38,034 bases of DNA, from assembly GCF_004799445.1 (NCBI RefSeq), contig NZ_SSNA01000124.1, positions 1 through 38,034 on the forward strand, given 5' to 3'. Below the pieces are notes generated by a model. The model was not told the origin of the DNA. It ran no database searches and was given only the letters and a program-made list of their open reading frames with translations. Positions 1 through 7,214 of this stretch are shown piece after piece. A program made the translations under genes and the position numbers. This DNA comes from Bradyrhizobium sp. (lineage in GTDB: Bacteria > Pseudomonadota > Alphaproteobacteria > Rhizobiales > Xanthobacteraceae). The first letter of the stretch is position 1. Each line of letters opens with the position of its first letter.

Positions 1-248
1 AAGCGACCGCCGCGCTCGACGAAGACAGCCAGCGCCGCGTCATGCGCCTGTTCGACGATGAGCTGAAGCAGACGACCGTATTGAGCATTGGTCACCGTCC
101 GGATCTTGCCGTCTACCACACCCGAACGCTTCAACTCGTTCATGGACTTGACGGCGACCGCCTCAAGCTCAAGCCGCCCCCTGCCCCGCCTCCGCCGCGG
201 CGCTGGCTGCAACGGCTCGACGACTGGTTGCGGGCGGTCCGATCATGA
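1..248 (+). CDS. C-terminal end of an ABC transporter permease/ATPase fusion (SbmA/BacA-like), cut by the window edge
   Basis: This is the last part of an ATP-binding cassette; the reading frame enters from outside the window at base 3. Visible are the tail of Walker B and the D-loop (ATAALDEDS) and, about 30 residues on, the H-loop His in SIGHRPDL followed by YHTRTLQLV. That last pattern is typical of the YddA-type proteins, in which a BacA/SbmA-like membrane domain is fused to an ABC ATPase, and it differs from ordinary importers. The C-terminus is a proline-rich tail. By family, such proteins are inner-membrane transporters linked to peptide or very-long-chain lipid handling. The substrate cannot be told from this fragment, and the membrane domain lies outside the window, so the subfamily is an inference. 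Confidence 0.75.
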   Translation, partial: ATAALDEDSQRRVMRLFDDELKQTTVLSIGHRPDLAVYHTRTLQLVHGLDGDRLKLKPPPAPPPPRRWLQRLDDWLRAVRS

Positions 249-261
249 TGCGTGTCCGGTT

Positions 262-375
262 TCACGCACCGTCCCGCCCGTGCTTCTCAACCGTTACCGC
301 CGCCGCACGCGCAAGATCGATCAGGCGTCCGAAGTCCTTGGCGGTCAGCCAGCAAAGTCCCCCAACGAACCGCCA
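262..375 (-). pseudogene. Remnant of a Phd/YefM-type antitoxin gene
   Basis: Read on the minus strand, 274-348 encodes LTAKDFGRLIDLARAAAV followed by TVEKHGR. This resembles the N-terminal DNA-binding half of Phd-family antitoxins (TAK-x-FGRLID-x-AR...VTVEKHGRPV). Directly after HGR the similarity stops and a TGA follows at 262-264. The usual valine-rich strand and the toxin-binding helix are missing, and no start codon with a ribosome site is visible upstream. No toxin gene is found beside it. It is therefore best read as a decayed fragment. The family call rests on about 25 residues recognised by eye. Confidence 0.45.
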
Positions 376-433
376 TTACAATAGAATCGGCCTTCCGCGC
401 AAAATCCATCCACCGCTCAGGAGAGCCGGCTAA

Positions 434-614
434 TCGCGCTGTGGCGCCGGCTTGCAGGGGCTCGTCGCAATCGGACGCTGGCGGGATCCGAGATCGACGG
501 CGCGCTATGCTCACGTCGTTGCGCATGAGGAATGGGATTGCGCGACTTGCTGCCGTCCCAGGAAAAAGCGGGAAATTACCGGTCAAAAAGCCGAAAGCTC
601 CATCAAATCAATAG
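434..614 (+). pseudogene. Remnant of a tyrosine recombinase (phage-type integrase) C-terminus
   Basis: The frame starting at 434 encodes IGRWRDPRSTARYAHV (about 470-517), which matches the last conserved box of tyrosine recombinases: G-H/W, then the catalytic Tyr in a TxRYAH context. The usual box begins L-G-H, and here the His is replaced by Arg. After HEEW (about 530) the expected tail continues in the next frame as AVPGKSG and a lysine-rich end to the TAG at 612-614. This indicates a frameshift around 530-545. The catalytic core upstream is absent. It is an eroded fragment and cannot be functional. Confidence 0.5.
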
Positions 615-661
615 GAGGGGCGTCCCTCCCCAGGGGCTGACCGCAACTTTTTTGCGCAGAG

Positions 662-677
662 TGTGAACTGGCTCACA
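662..677. promoter_or_regulatory. CRP/FNR-family-like palindrome TGTGA-N6-TCACA
   Basis: The sequence TGTGAACTGGCTCACA matches both half-sites of the CRP consensus exactly. It lies about 250 bases upstream of the dienelactone hydrolase start. No clear -35/-10 pair could be placed relative to it. Binding is an inference; a 10-base match can occur by chance and the distance is long. Confidence 0.3.
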
Positions 678-929
678 TCTGCCCGTGGGCTGCCGGGGCA
701 AGATGCAGTTCACCGGGCGGCGCAAGCCGATTTCAATGTCCGGGGCTGGCAAGGCCGTTGGCGTTATACTGCGCCGACGGCCTTGTTTTTTGCCGCTCCG
801 CCCTGGCGGCGCAATCCGGCCCGGCGGATTTCCTGCATCCGCCGGTTCCTCGCACGCTGGTGATTTGCGTTCGGCCGGGATTGCCGGCTGTATGCCGCTG
901 CCGCTTCCACCAGCCCTGAGGAACCCATC

Positions 930-1817
930 ATGAGTGCCGAACCCCTGCTGACGTCAGATGTCATCGGACTGACCAAGGTCGCGCCGTTTTCTCGCCGTGG
1001 CTTCATGACCGCCTCCGCCGCCGTCACGGCGGGCTACACGCTGGCCGCCGGCCCGGTACGCGCCGACGTCATCAAGACCGACACCGCCGGCCTCACCACG
1101 GGCGACGTAAAAATAAAAGTCGCCGACGGCGAGATGCCCGGCTATTTCGCCCGCCCCACGGGCGTGGCCAATCCGCCGGTCGTACTGGTCGCAATGGAAA
1201 TTTTCGGTCTGCATGAATACATTCGCGACGTGACGCGGCGTCTCGCCAAACTCGGCGCGTTGGCCGTCGCGCCCGATTATTATTACCGCAAGGGCGTCGA
1301 TCTCACCAAGATAACCGATATTCCGCAGCTCCTGCCGATCGTGAATTCCAAGCCGGATGCGGAGCTGTTGTCCGATCTCGACTCTACCGTCGCCTGGGCC
1401 AAATCGCAGGGCGGCGACACCGGCCGGCTCGGCATCATCGGATTCTGCCGCGGCGGACGCACGGTCTGGGAATATGCCGCCCATAGCGGCGACCTCAAAG
1501 CCGGCGTCGCGTTTTACGGCCCGCCGGTCGATCCGCCGAACCCGCTCTGGCCGAAAAGCCCGACCCAGCTGGCGCCGGAGATGAAAGCGCCGGTGCTCGG
1601 ATTGTACGGCGAGGCCGATACCGGCATTCCCGTCAAAGACGTCGAGGCGCTGAAGGCCGCGCTCGCCGAAGCCAAGAAGACCGCCGAGTTCAAGATCTAT
1701 CCGGGCGCGCCGCATGGCTTCCACGCCGACTATCGCGCCAGCTATCGCAAGGAAGCCGCCGACGACGGATGGAGCCAGATGCAGGCCTGGTTCAAGAAAT
1801 TCAAAGTGCTCGGCTGA
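930..1817 (+). CDS. Tat-exported dienelactone hydrolase family protein
   Basis: This is an alpha/beta hydrolase of the carboxymethylenebutenolidase (dienelactone hydrolase) family, 295 residues. The nucleophile is Cys173 in GFCRGG, with Asp230 (YGEAD) and His262 (APHGFH) completing the triad. Glu90 in MEIFGLHEYIRD matches the conserved Glu that orients the Cys in this family. The N-terminus has a twin-arginine signal (SRRGFM at 21-26, then a hydrophobic stretch ending ...VRA), so the enzyme is probably exported folded to the periplasm. The start ATG is preceded by TGAGGA at suitable distance. Family members hydrolyse dienelactones in chlorocatechol breakdown, but no chlorocatechol genes are nearby, so the natural substrate is open. 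Confidence 0.9.
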   Translation: MSAEPLLTSDVIGLTKVAPFSRRGFMTASAAVTAGYTLAAGPVRADVIKTDTAGLTTGDVKIKVADGEMPGYFARPTGVANPPVVLVAMEIFGLHEYIRDVTRRLAKLGALAVAPDYYYRKGVDLTKITDIPQLLPIVNSKPDAELLSDLDSTVAWAKSQGGDTGRLGIIGFCRGGRTVWEYAAHSGDLKAGVAFYGPPVDPPNPLWPKSPTQLAPEMKAPVLGLYGEADTGIPVKDVEALKAALAEAKKTAEFKIYPGAPHGFHADYRASYRKEAADDGWSQMQAWFKKFKVLG

Positions 1818-1879
1818 GCCGCATGGGTCTCCCAAGGCGGGCGGCACTTTCCCCGCGCCTTGCGTTGGATCGAAGCGGC

Positions 1880-2020
1880 CTATCCGAAGCGATCGCTGTT
1901 GCGATGCGATTTGGATAGCTGTTCGATTTCCCAGAGTATCCACACAAAGGATACGCCCAGGCCGACGACGACACCGAGGAACAACAACGTCAGACTGGGG
2001 GCTGTGAGCATCTGAAACAT
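1880..2020 (-). CDS. Small single-pass membrane protein (46 residues)
   Basis: A short gene whose ATG at 2018-2020 is preceded by GGAGG with a 7-base spacer, a strong ribosome site that supports it being real. The product has one hydrophobic segment (about residues 8-30, LTLLFLGVVVGLGVSFVWIL) followed by a charged, Ser/Arg/Asn-rich tail. No family is recognised. The frame stays open upstream, but the composition there is unlike protein and no ribosome site is seen. It lies convergent to the dienelactone hydrolase, about 60 bases from its stop. Confidence 0.6.
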   Translation of the reverse strand: MFQMLTAPSLTLLFLGVVVGLGVSFVWILWEIEQLSKSHRNSDRFG

Positions 2021-2215
2021 GGGTGAGCCTCCATGCGCCTCACCAGCATCCCAATTGAAGCGGGAGAATGCAAGCGGCGTACCAGCTCTGACGGCATCAC
2101 GAAAACGGCCTCGGTGCAGAACACCGAGGCCGCTTGATTCTACCCGCACCTCGCTCGGTCCATCAACCTCAACTGACCGAAAGCGGAAGCGTCCGGGAGG
2201 CCGCAATCCGCAGGT

Positions 2216-2707
2216 TCACCCGCAGACCTGAACTGGTTGGATGCGCCAGCCGTGCCTGGTATGCACCCGCCGTTGCACGACGTAACAGCCGCCGTCGTCG
2301 TAGTAGGAGTCGTCGGCAGTATAATACGGATAATCGTAGTAATCGTCGTAGTAGCCCGGCCCCCAGAATCCGCCGACAAAGAACCTTCGCCCGTGGTGGA
2401 AGCCACCGTGGTGGAAACCGCCGTGCTGGAAACCGCTGCCGGCAAAGCGACCGCCTTGAATTGCTGCGGCGCCAACTCCCACCGCACCAACTCCTGCGGC
2501 ACCAACCGCGGCCGAGTGCGCGAAGCTGCCGCTAAACCCTCTGGCGCCAAAGCCACCGCCGCCGAACCCGCCCCGACCGCCGAAGCCACCTCCGAAACCG
2601 CCATGGCCTCCGCCGCCGTGGCCGCCGCCCCGTGCCAAGGCTACGTCTGGCGCCAGCATGCCGATTGATGCAACTGCGAACAAGGCGATCATCGTTTTGC
2701 GAAACAT
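2216..2707 (-). CDS. Exported glycine-rich protein with Tyr/Asp-rich segment
   Basis: 163 residues. The N-terminus is a signal peptide (MFRKTMIALFAVASIGMLAP, cleavage probably after ALA). It is followed by a long Gly/His/Phe low-complexity region (GGHGG, GGFGG repeats, residues about 27-110), then a Tyr/Asp-rich stretch (YYDDYYDYPYY) and a C-terminal part with two Cys (CYVVQRR ... VQVCG). The C-terminal piece, with a V-x-x-R-V...C pattern, is common in small exported proteins of rhizobia. The ribosome site GGAGGAGGG precedes the ATG. Function is unknown; a cell-envelope role is an inference. Confidence 0.8.
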   Translation of the reverse strand: MFRKTMIALFAVASIGMLAPDVALARGGGHGGGGHGGFGGGFGGRGGFGGGGFGARGFSGSFAHSAAVGAAGVGAVGVGAAAIQGGRFAGSGFQHGGFHHGGFHHGRRFFVGGFWGPGYYDDYYDYPYYTADDSYYDDGGCYVVQRRVHTRHGWRIQPVQVCG

Positions 2708-2880
2708 CTCTGTCCCTCCTCCGTGCTAGTACGCCCCCGCCCGTCACTACTCATTCAGTGCCATCCCGTTCCGGTATATAGACATGGCACTGCGGAATTG
2801 CCGGCGCATTCTGCTCACTTCTGCGCGACCGGCTCGCGATCATCGCGCGCATGGCTGGCGCAATGAGTGTTCTCGGGCGG

Positions 2881-2936
2881 AGCATACCCTCGGACTTGAT
2901 CCGGGGTGGCTCCCGGATCAGGCAAGAAAACGCGGC
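2881..2936. repeat. Short palindromic intergenic repeat (GCAT-CCC-CGGACyTGATCCGGG family)
   Basis: This contains the hairpin CCTCGGACTTGATCCGGGG and ends AAGAAAACGCG. The same layout recurs at 5868-5938 (CCCCCGGACCTGATCCGGGGG, then AAGAAAACGCG). It lies between the stop of the PAS gene and the start of the Gly-rich gene, both on the minus strand, so it would lie in the transcript downstream of the PAS gene. Confidence 0.6.
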
Positions 2937-2978
2937 TGAATAAAAGACTAGAAGCCTCGGCTCTGATTCAATCGTGCC

Positions 2979-4679
2979 CTAGGCGGCAACATCGGCGATA
3001 TTGGCTTGATCGGTCATGTCCTCGATCATGTTGAGCAACATATGCGACTCACCGGCTTGATCGGCAATCCGGATGCGGCGCACGACGGCTTTGCGCATGC
3101 CGTTGTTGGGCGTGGTGAAGGTTCGAATGACGACTTCGCTGTCCTGATTTCCCGCCAGCAGCTCGCTGTCCTGGCGCTCGATCCTGTCGGCGGTTTCCGC
3201 GGGAAACAGATCCCGCACCGACTTACCGATGATCTGGACACGCGGCAGCCCGAGAAATTTTTCGGCGGCCTTGTTGACAAAGGTGTAGCGCAAGGTGCGC
3301 GCGTCCTTGGCGACGATCGCTACCGGCACATTCTCGAGTACGGTCACCAGAAATCGTTCGGTGCGCTCCAGGATGCGCCCGGCCCGCCGCTGCTCCGTAA
3401 AGTCCTCATGCGTCGAAACCCATCCGCCGCCGTCCATCGGCTGTTCGGAAATCCGGATTAAGCGGCCATCCGGGAGGGCAATCTCGGTGACGAACGGCTT
3501 TCCCTGGGCGACCCTTTCGAGGATCGCGGCCACGAACTTGTCGATGTCCCCGACGAACAGGCCGTTCTCGGCGCGGTATTCGAGAAGGTCCCGCAGCGTG
3601 GTGTCGGGGCCGATGAAATGCGGCGGCAGCTGATACATCGTCCTGTACCGGCCATTGGTCATGAGCACCTTGCCCCTTGCATCGATCATCACGAGGCCTT
3701 GCGCCATGTTGTTGAGCGCCGCACCCAGCTGCCACTTGGTCTCGAGATATTTGTCGTTCAGCCTGTCGCGTTGTCCCAACGCCGAGTCGCGTTGCCGGGA
3801 CACTTCGGTTTCGCGTTGCTCAAGTTTGCGATTGCGGTCCGTCGCGTCGCGGAAGTTTCGCACCGCGCGTGCGAGATGCCCGATCTCGTCCGACTGCATG
3901 ACATGCGGAATGGCGATGTCGGTGTTTCCGGCGGCGATCGAATCGGTTGCCTGGGCGATATCGGCCAAAGGCGCAATGACCGAACGCCTGACCACGACGA
4001 CGTTGAGCGCGGTCAGCAGTAATCCACACAGTCCCAGCAATGCCAGATACCAGGATGCCATCTTGCTCCGATCGGCGAGTTCTGCCACAAGCAACGCGCG
4101 ACCATCGAGCTGCATGGCGAACGCCTCGATGTCGTCGTTGAGCGCGGTGCGCAGCGAGCGATTGGCGTCGTTGTCGCCCCACGCGCGCCCGGCAGCCGGA
4201 CTGATCTCGGTCGCCCTGCGGGCCAGTTCGCTGCGAAAATCGATGAACTGGAGGATCCGCTGCTGGAACGCGGGGAACTGCGCCTCGTCGCTGAAATCGG
4301 CGGTCTTCTCCCATTCGGCGATCACACCGGCCAGCTCGCGGTTGCGCCTGAGAAGCTCGTCGGCATACCGCTTCACCTTACCAGGCTCGGTCGACATATA
4401 CACGCCGCGCGATTCCATCACGATCGCGTAGATCAACGCGTTGACGCGTCCAATGTTGATCGCCGTCGTCGCCGAGCTCGCGAGGGCGCGTCGATATTCG
4501 GTCTGCAGCCGGACCGTCTGGATCGACATCACCATCAGCAATGTCGTCACGAGGACCAGCAGCCCCACAATCCCGGAAATCTTCTCCGAGATGCGAAGAT
4601 TGGCGACTACGCGAGAGCACGATTTCCAGATTCTGATCCCGGCGGGGTCACGCGCTTCGGTATACGGGATGGCGGCCAT
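2979..4679 (-). CDS. Membrane sensor with HAMP and two PAS domains, no output domain
   Basis: 566 residues. TM1 at about 36-56, a periplasmic helical region of about 150 residues, TM2 at about 208-230, a HAMP domain at about 231-283 (P-x-ADIAQATDSIAAG ... DEIGHLARA), a charged coiled coil to about 312, a first PAS at about 316-430 (NMAQGLVMIDARGKVLMTN, the PAS-7 style common in Bradyrhizobium GGDEF proteins), and a second PAS at about 440-556 (ENVPVAIVAKDA ... TFVNKAAEKFLG). The protein ends at DMTDQANIADVAA with no histidine kinase, GGDEF, EAL or methyl-accepting region. Related proteins normally continue into such a domain. No response regulator is adjacent. The ribosome site before the chosen ATG is weak. 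A role as a partner-dependent sensor is inferred. Confidence 0.85.
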   Translation of the reverse strand: MAAIPYTEARDPAGIRIWKSCSRVVANLRISEKISGIVGLLVLVTTLLMVMSIQTVRLQTEYRRALASSATTAINIGRVNALIYAIVMESRGVYMSTEPGKVKRYADELLRRNRELAGVIAEWEKTADFSDEAQFPAFQQRILQFIDFRSELARRATEISPAAGRAWGDNDANRSLRTALNDDIEAFAMQLDGRALLVAELADRSKMASWYLALLGLCGLLLTALNVVVVRRSVIAPLADIAQATDSIAAGNTDIAIPHVMQSDEIGHLARAVRNFRDATDRNRKLEQRETEVSRQRDSALGQRDRLNDKYLETKWQLGAALNNMAQGLVMIDARGKVLMTNGRYRTMYQLPPHFIGPDTTLRDLLEYRAENGLFVGDIDKFVAAILERVAQGKPFVTEIALPDGRLIRISEQPMDGGGWVSTHEDFTEQRRAGRILERTERFLVTVLENVPVAIVAKDARTLRYTFVNKAAEKFLGLPRVQIIGKSVRDLFPAETADRIERQDSELLAGNQDSEVVIRTFTTPNNGMRKAVVRRIRIADQAGESHMLLNMIEDMTDQANIADVAA

Positions 4680-4872
4680 CGGTGATCTCGGTCTGCTTGC
4701 GGGCCCAACGCATATACCGGATTAAGCTACCGGCACCTTAAATGCCCGCTCCGTAGATTTACCGGGGTTGAGTCCGGCGCGGCGGCTGCGCCGATCACGC
4801 TTCATTAAACGTTAGGCGTGTCAGGCGATCCCTGATAATTCTCGGGAAAGACGTTCAGGGAGCCTGCAACGC

Positions 4873-5103
4873 GTGCGCAAATTGATCGCCTTCGACGACG
4901 ATACTTTCGACAAGCTGAAGCAGCTGGCGCGCGACAGGATGGGGACCATTCAGGAGCTGGCCGACGAGGCGTTTGCCGACCTGCTCAGGAAGCACGGCAT
5001 TCCCGTCGATCTCAAGGACGCGCTACGCAAGAGCGCATCACTCGCGGATGCGCCCGCGAAAGGCAACGCAAAATCGAGCCCTCAAGGAAAGCGAAAATCA
5101 TGA
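4873..5103 (+). CDS. Small ribbon-helix-helix-like protein
   Basis: 76 residues from a GTG start, with AGGGAG about 10 bases upstream. The N-terminal half, IAFDDDTFDKLKQLARDR, then a helix with EELADEAF-like spacing (IQELADEAFADLLRKHG), fits a ribbon-helix-helix fold: a short beta strand and two helices. The C-terminus is a Lys/Ser-rich basic tail. Such proteins are usually DNA-binding regulators, but no toxin partner follows. The next gene overlaps it by ATGA and encodes an RMF-like protein, so the two are co-translated. The fold is inferred by eye. Confidence 0.65.
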   Translation: MRKLIAFDDDTFDKLKQLARDRMGTIQELADEAFADLLRKHGIPVDLKDALRKSASLADAPAKGNAKSSPQGKRKS

Positions 5104-5267
5104 CACCCGATCCAGATCCGTTCGAGGAAGGCCAGCGCGCCGCGCGAAACAACATTCCCGCTGAAGGCAATCCGTATCGCGACGGCACCGAACAACATTC
5201 GCTCTGGGCCGCCGGTCATGAAGAGGCCGCCGGCGAGGCCGAGGCCGACGAATCCGAAGGCGGCTGA
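5100..5267 (+). CDS. RMF/CrpP-like small acidic protein
   Basis: 55 residues. Its ATG (5100-5102) overlaps the stop of the upstream gene as ATGA, which suggests coupled translation. The pattern EGQRAARNNIP-x-x-x-NPYRDGT-x5-LWAAGHEEA matches the ribosome modulation factor-like domain (E-G-x-x-A ... NPY ... W-x-x-G-x-x-x-A). The C-terminus is strongly acidic (EAEADESEGG), unlike the basic RMF of enterobacteria, so binding to rRNA in the same way is not assured. Alphaproteobacteria carry several such small proteins of unknown job. It lies ten bases from the convergent carbonic anhydrase gene. Confidence 0.7.
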   Translation: MTPDPDPFEEGQRAARNNIPAEGNPYRDGTEQHSLWAAGHEEAAGEAEADESEGG

Positions 5268-5277
5268 GGCACCGCCG

Positions 5278-5808
5278 TCAGCCGATCTTCTTCAGGCCTT
5301 TCTTGAATCGCGGCCCGTTGCCGACGTAGAATTTCGCCGCACTTGCCATCGCCGTCACCTGCGCAGGCTCGAGAGTGCGGATCACCCGCGCCGGCGCGCC
5401 GATGATCAGCGAGTGCTCGGGAAATTGCTTGCCTTCGGTGATCACCGCACCCGCGCCGACGATGCTGCCGCGGCCGATCCTTGCGCCATTCATGATGATC
5501 GAGCCCATCCCGACCAGCGCGCCGTCTTCGAGCGTACAGCCATGCAGGATGACATTGTGGCCAACCGTGCAGTCTTTACCGATCGTCAGCGGAAAGCCTC
5601 GGTCGGTGTGGCAGGTTGAATTGTCCTGCACGTTGGAATTCTCGCCGATCTCGATCCACTCGTTGTCGCCACGCAATACCGCGCCGAACCAGACGCTCGC
5701 GCTGTTGCGCAAGCGGACCTTGCCGATGACCGTGGCGGTGTCGGCGATAAAATAGTTGCCGTCGAGGGGAAGTTCGGGCGCCTGCCCGTCGAGTTCGTAA
5801 ATCGCCAT
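5278..5808 (-). CDS. Gamma-carbonic anhydrase family protein
   Basis: 176 residues, the usual length of the family. It is a left-handed beta-helix built from hexapeptide repeats (IGKVRL, VWFGAV, IGENSNVQDN, VGHNVILHGC, IGRGSIVGAGAVI). The metal-binding His set is visible: one in NSTCHTD and two in VGHNVILHG. The end, IGAPARVIR, is conserved in the family. Members are zinc or iron trimers; many have little carbonic anhydrase activity, so activity is not certain. The ATG is preceded by AAGGAG with a rather long spacer. It is the single minus-strand gene between the RMF-like gene and a repeat. Confidence 0.9.
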   Translation of the reverse strand: MAIYELDGQAPELPLDGNYFIADTATVIGKVRLRNSASVWFGAVLRGDNEWIEIGENSNVQDNSTCHTDRGFPLTIGKDCTVGHNVILHGCTLEDGALVGMGSIIMNGARIGRGSIVGAGAVITEGKQFPEHSLIIGAPARVIRTLEPAQVTAMASAAKFYVGNGPRFKKGLKKIG

Positions 5809-5867
5809 GCGCTAGTGATCTCCTTTTCAGGGAGACTCTGGCACGCTTGGCAAAGCATTTTCAAGCG

Positions 5868-5938
5868 AAGCATGCCCCCGGACCTGATCCGGGGGTGGGC
5901 GCCGCCTCGCGTCAAGAAAACGCGTCAAGACAAAAGCG
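5868..5938. repeat. Short palindromic intergenic repeat, second copy of the GGACyTGATCC family
   Basis: The hairpin arms CCCCCGGA and TCCGGGGG enclose CCTGA, followed by a TCAAGAAAACGCGTCAAGAC stretch. It matches 2881-2936. It sits between the stop of the 109-residue membrane protein and the start of the carbonic anhydrase, both on the minus strand, where it could also act as a transcript end for the upstream gene. Confidence 0.6.
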
Positions 5939-6268
5939 TCAGGCCAGCAGTCCGGCGGCGCGCAGCGTCATCAGGAAAAACGTACCGGACATCAGGCTCC
6001 AGATCCCTGCCAGCACGGTCGCCATCATCACGAATTCGAAACGGCGGCGTTCGATCCGCGCACCGCGCAGGGTATTGCGCATGATGATGAAAGGAGCGGC
6101 GAAAACCAGGAACGGCACCGCGGCGAAAGTCTTTGGCGCGACGCCTTCCTGCAGCAACCCAAAGCCCGCCGGACGTTGCACCACCGCCTGATATCCGCTG
6201 GCGAGCGCTCCGGCGAGTGCAAAGCCGATGCAAAGAGAAAACACGGAATTAAACGCATCAGGCGACAT
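5939..6268 (-). CDS. Conserved membrane protein, function unknown
   Basis: 109 residues from the ATG at 6266-6268, with GGAAG upstream. The frame extends further 5' but without a ribosome site. Three hydrophobic stretches are seen: about 8-30 (FSLCIGFALAGALASGY), 48-64 (FAAVPFLVFAAPFIIM) and 80-108 (VMMATVLAGIWSLMSGTFF). A basic loop (RGARIERRRFEF) lies between the last two. No domain is recognised. Gene order next to the carbonic anhydrase does not suggest a role. Confidence 0.7.
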   Translation of the reverse strand: MSPDAFNSVFSLCIGFALAGALASGYQAVVQRPAGFGLLQEGVAPKTFAAVPFLVFAAPFIIMRNTLRGARIERRRFEFVMMATVLAGIWSLMSGTFFLMTLRAAGLLA

Positions 6269-6498
6269 TACAGGGACTTCCGCTACGCTACGAGGAACCG
6301 CCCCTGCTTCGCAAAATTGGCCGCCGGCCGCCACATCATCCTTAAAAAGAGGTTAACGCCGCCAAGCGGACCCCGCGGCCCGCACATGGCTCACATTGGG
6401 CTCCTTCACACGAAACCGTGCGAAAAGCGCGCTGTGGCATGGCATATTTGAAGGTGATTCGGGGCCAGCCCCGGACGCCCCCCTCACGATGCCCATTC

Positions 6499-7209
6499 AT
6501 GACATTGTTTTCGACCGCCCAGCATATCGCACGCTCTACGCGCAAGGATCCTCGCGGCCACCTGCTGCCGATCGTGCTGGCCTGCGCGGTCGCGGCGGGC
6601 GCCATCGTCCTGGTCGCTTTCCTGCTGTGGCCGACCTGGGAACCGGAGGTTTCAAGCGATCCGGCACGGTTGCCGATGAGCATCGGGGGCACCCTCTTCA
6701 ACGTTCCGACCGCGGCGATCCGCATGAAAATCCAGCGCCGCTCCGGAGCGCAGGAACGCGTCGATCTCAACTTCGCCTTTCCTTCCCTGCAGGCGCCCGA
6801 AGCACCGAAACACGTCAGCGCCGATAGTGTGGAAGACGCGGTGCAGCCGATCGACCGGATCTTCCTGTCGATATCGGAGCATCATGACTCGCTGGCGCCC
6901 GATGCCCGCGTGCGCACCATCTATCCGCGCTATCTCGAGGAAGCCGCGACGGCCGGGCAGGACGGATTGACGACGCGCGCATTTCGCGATGGCTCGCCTT
7001 ACGGCAACGAGGATCTGTTCTTTGCAAGCACGCCAAATATCAATGCGCGCTGCACCCGCGACGCCGCGACCCCCGGGATGTGCCTGAGCGAGCGCCGCAT
7101 CGAGGGGGCCGATCTGACATTCCGCTTTCCGCGGAGCTGGCTTGAGAAGTGGCGCGAGGTAGCCGATGCGATGGACCGCCTGACGCTGCAGCTGCACGGG
7201 CCGAAGTGA
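6499..7209 (+). CDS. Membrane-anchored protein with large periplasmic part, function unknown
   Basis: 236 residues from the ATG at 6499. An earlier in-frame start at 6418 would add 27 residues of uncertain value. A short basic N-terminus (STRKDPRGH) precedes one TM helix at about 22-43 (IVLACAVAAGAIVLVAFLLWP). The rest should be periplasmic and includes a predicted beta-rich region, conserved-looking motifs such as TIYPRYLE and SPYGNEDLFF, and two Cys (ARCTRDA, GMCLSE) that could form a disulfide. No enzyme motif is recognised. It is transcribed alone, and an intergenic repeat begins six bases after its stop. Confidence 0.7.
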   Translation: MTLFSTAQHIARSTRKDPRGHLLPIVLACAVAAGAIVLVAFLLWPTWEPEVSSDPARLPMSIGGTLFNVPTAAIRMKIQRRSGAQERVDLNFAFPSLQAPEAPKHVSADSVEDAVQPIDRIFLSISEHHDSLAPDARVRTIYPRYLEEAATAGQDGLTTRAFRDGSPYGNEDLFFASTPNINARCTRDAATPGMCLSERRIEGADLTFRFPRSWLEKWREVADAMDRLTLQLHGPK

Positions 7210-7214
7210 GGTGT

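Larger units (their letters stand above)
249..929. other. 680-base gene-poor stretch with gene remnants
   Basis: No intact gene is visible between the ABC gene and the dienelactone hydrolase. The stretch holds a Phd-like antitoxin remnant on the minus strand, a tyrosine-recombinase remnant on the plus strand and a CRP-like palindrome, listed separately. A short inverted repeat (GGAGGG-gcg-TCCCTCC) near 614-630 is followed some 20 bases later by a T-run; the gap is too long for a normal intrinsic terminator. The remaining open frames look random. Confidence 0.6.

Noticed and set aside
614..650. Intrinsic terminator after the recombinase remnant
   Set aside because: The T-run is about 20 bases away from the GGAGGG/TCCCTCC stem, too far for a normal terminator.
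954..1943. Long open frame antisense to the dienelactone hydrolase
   Set aside because: In DNA of high G+C such antisense frames are frequent; it has no ribosome site or domain, and the sense gene has a complete catalytic triad.
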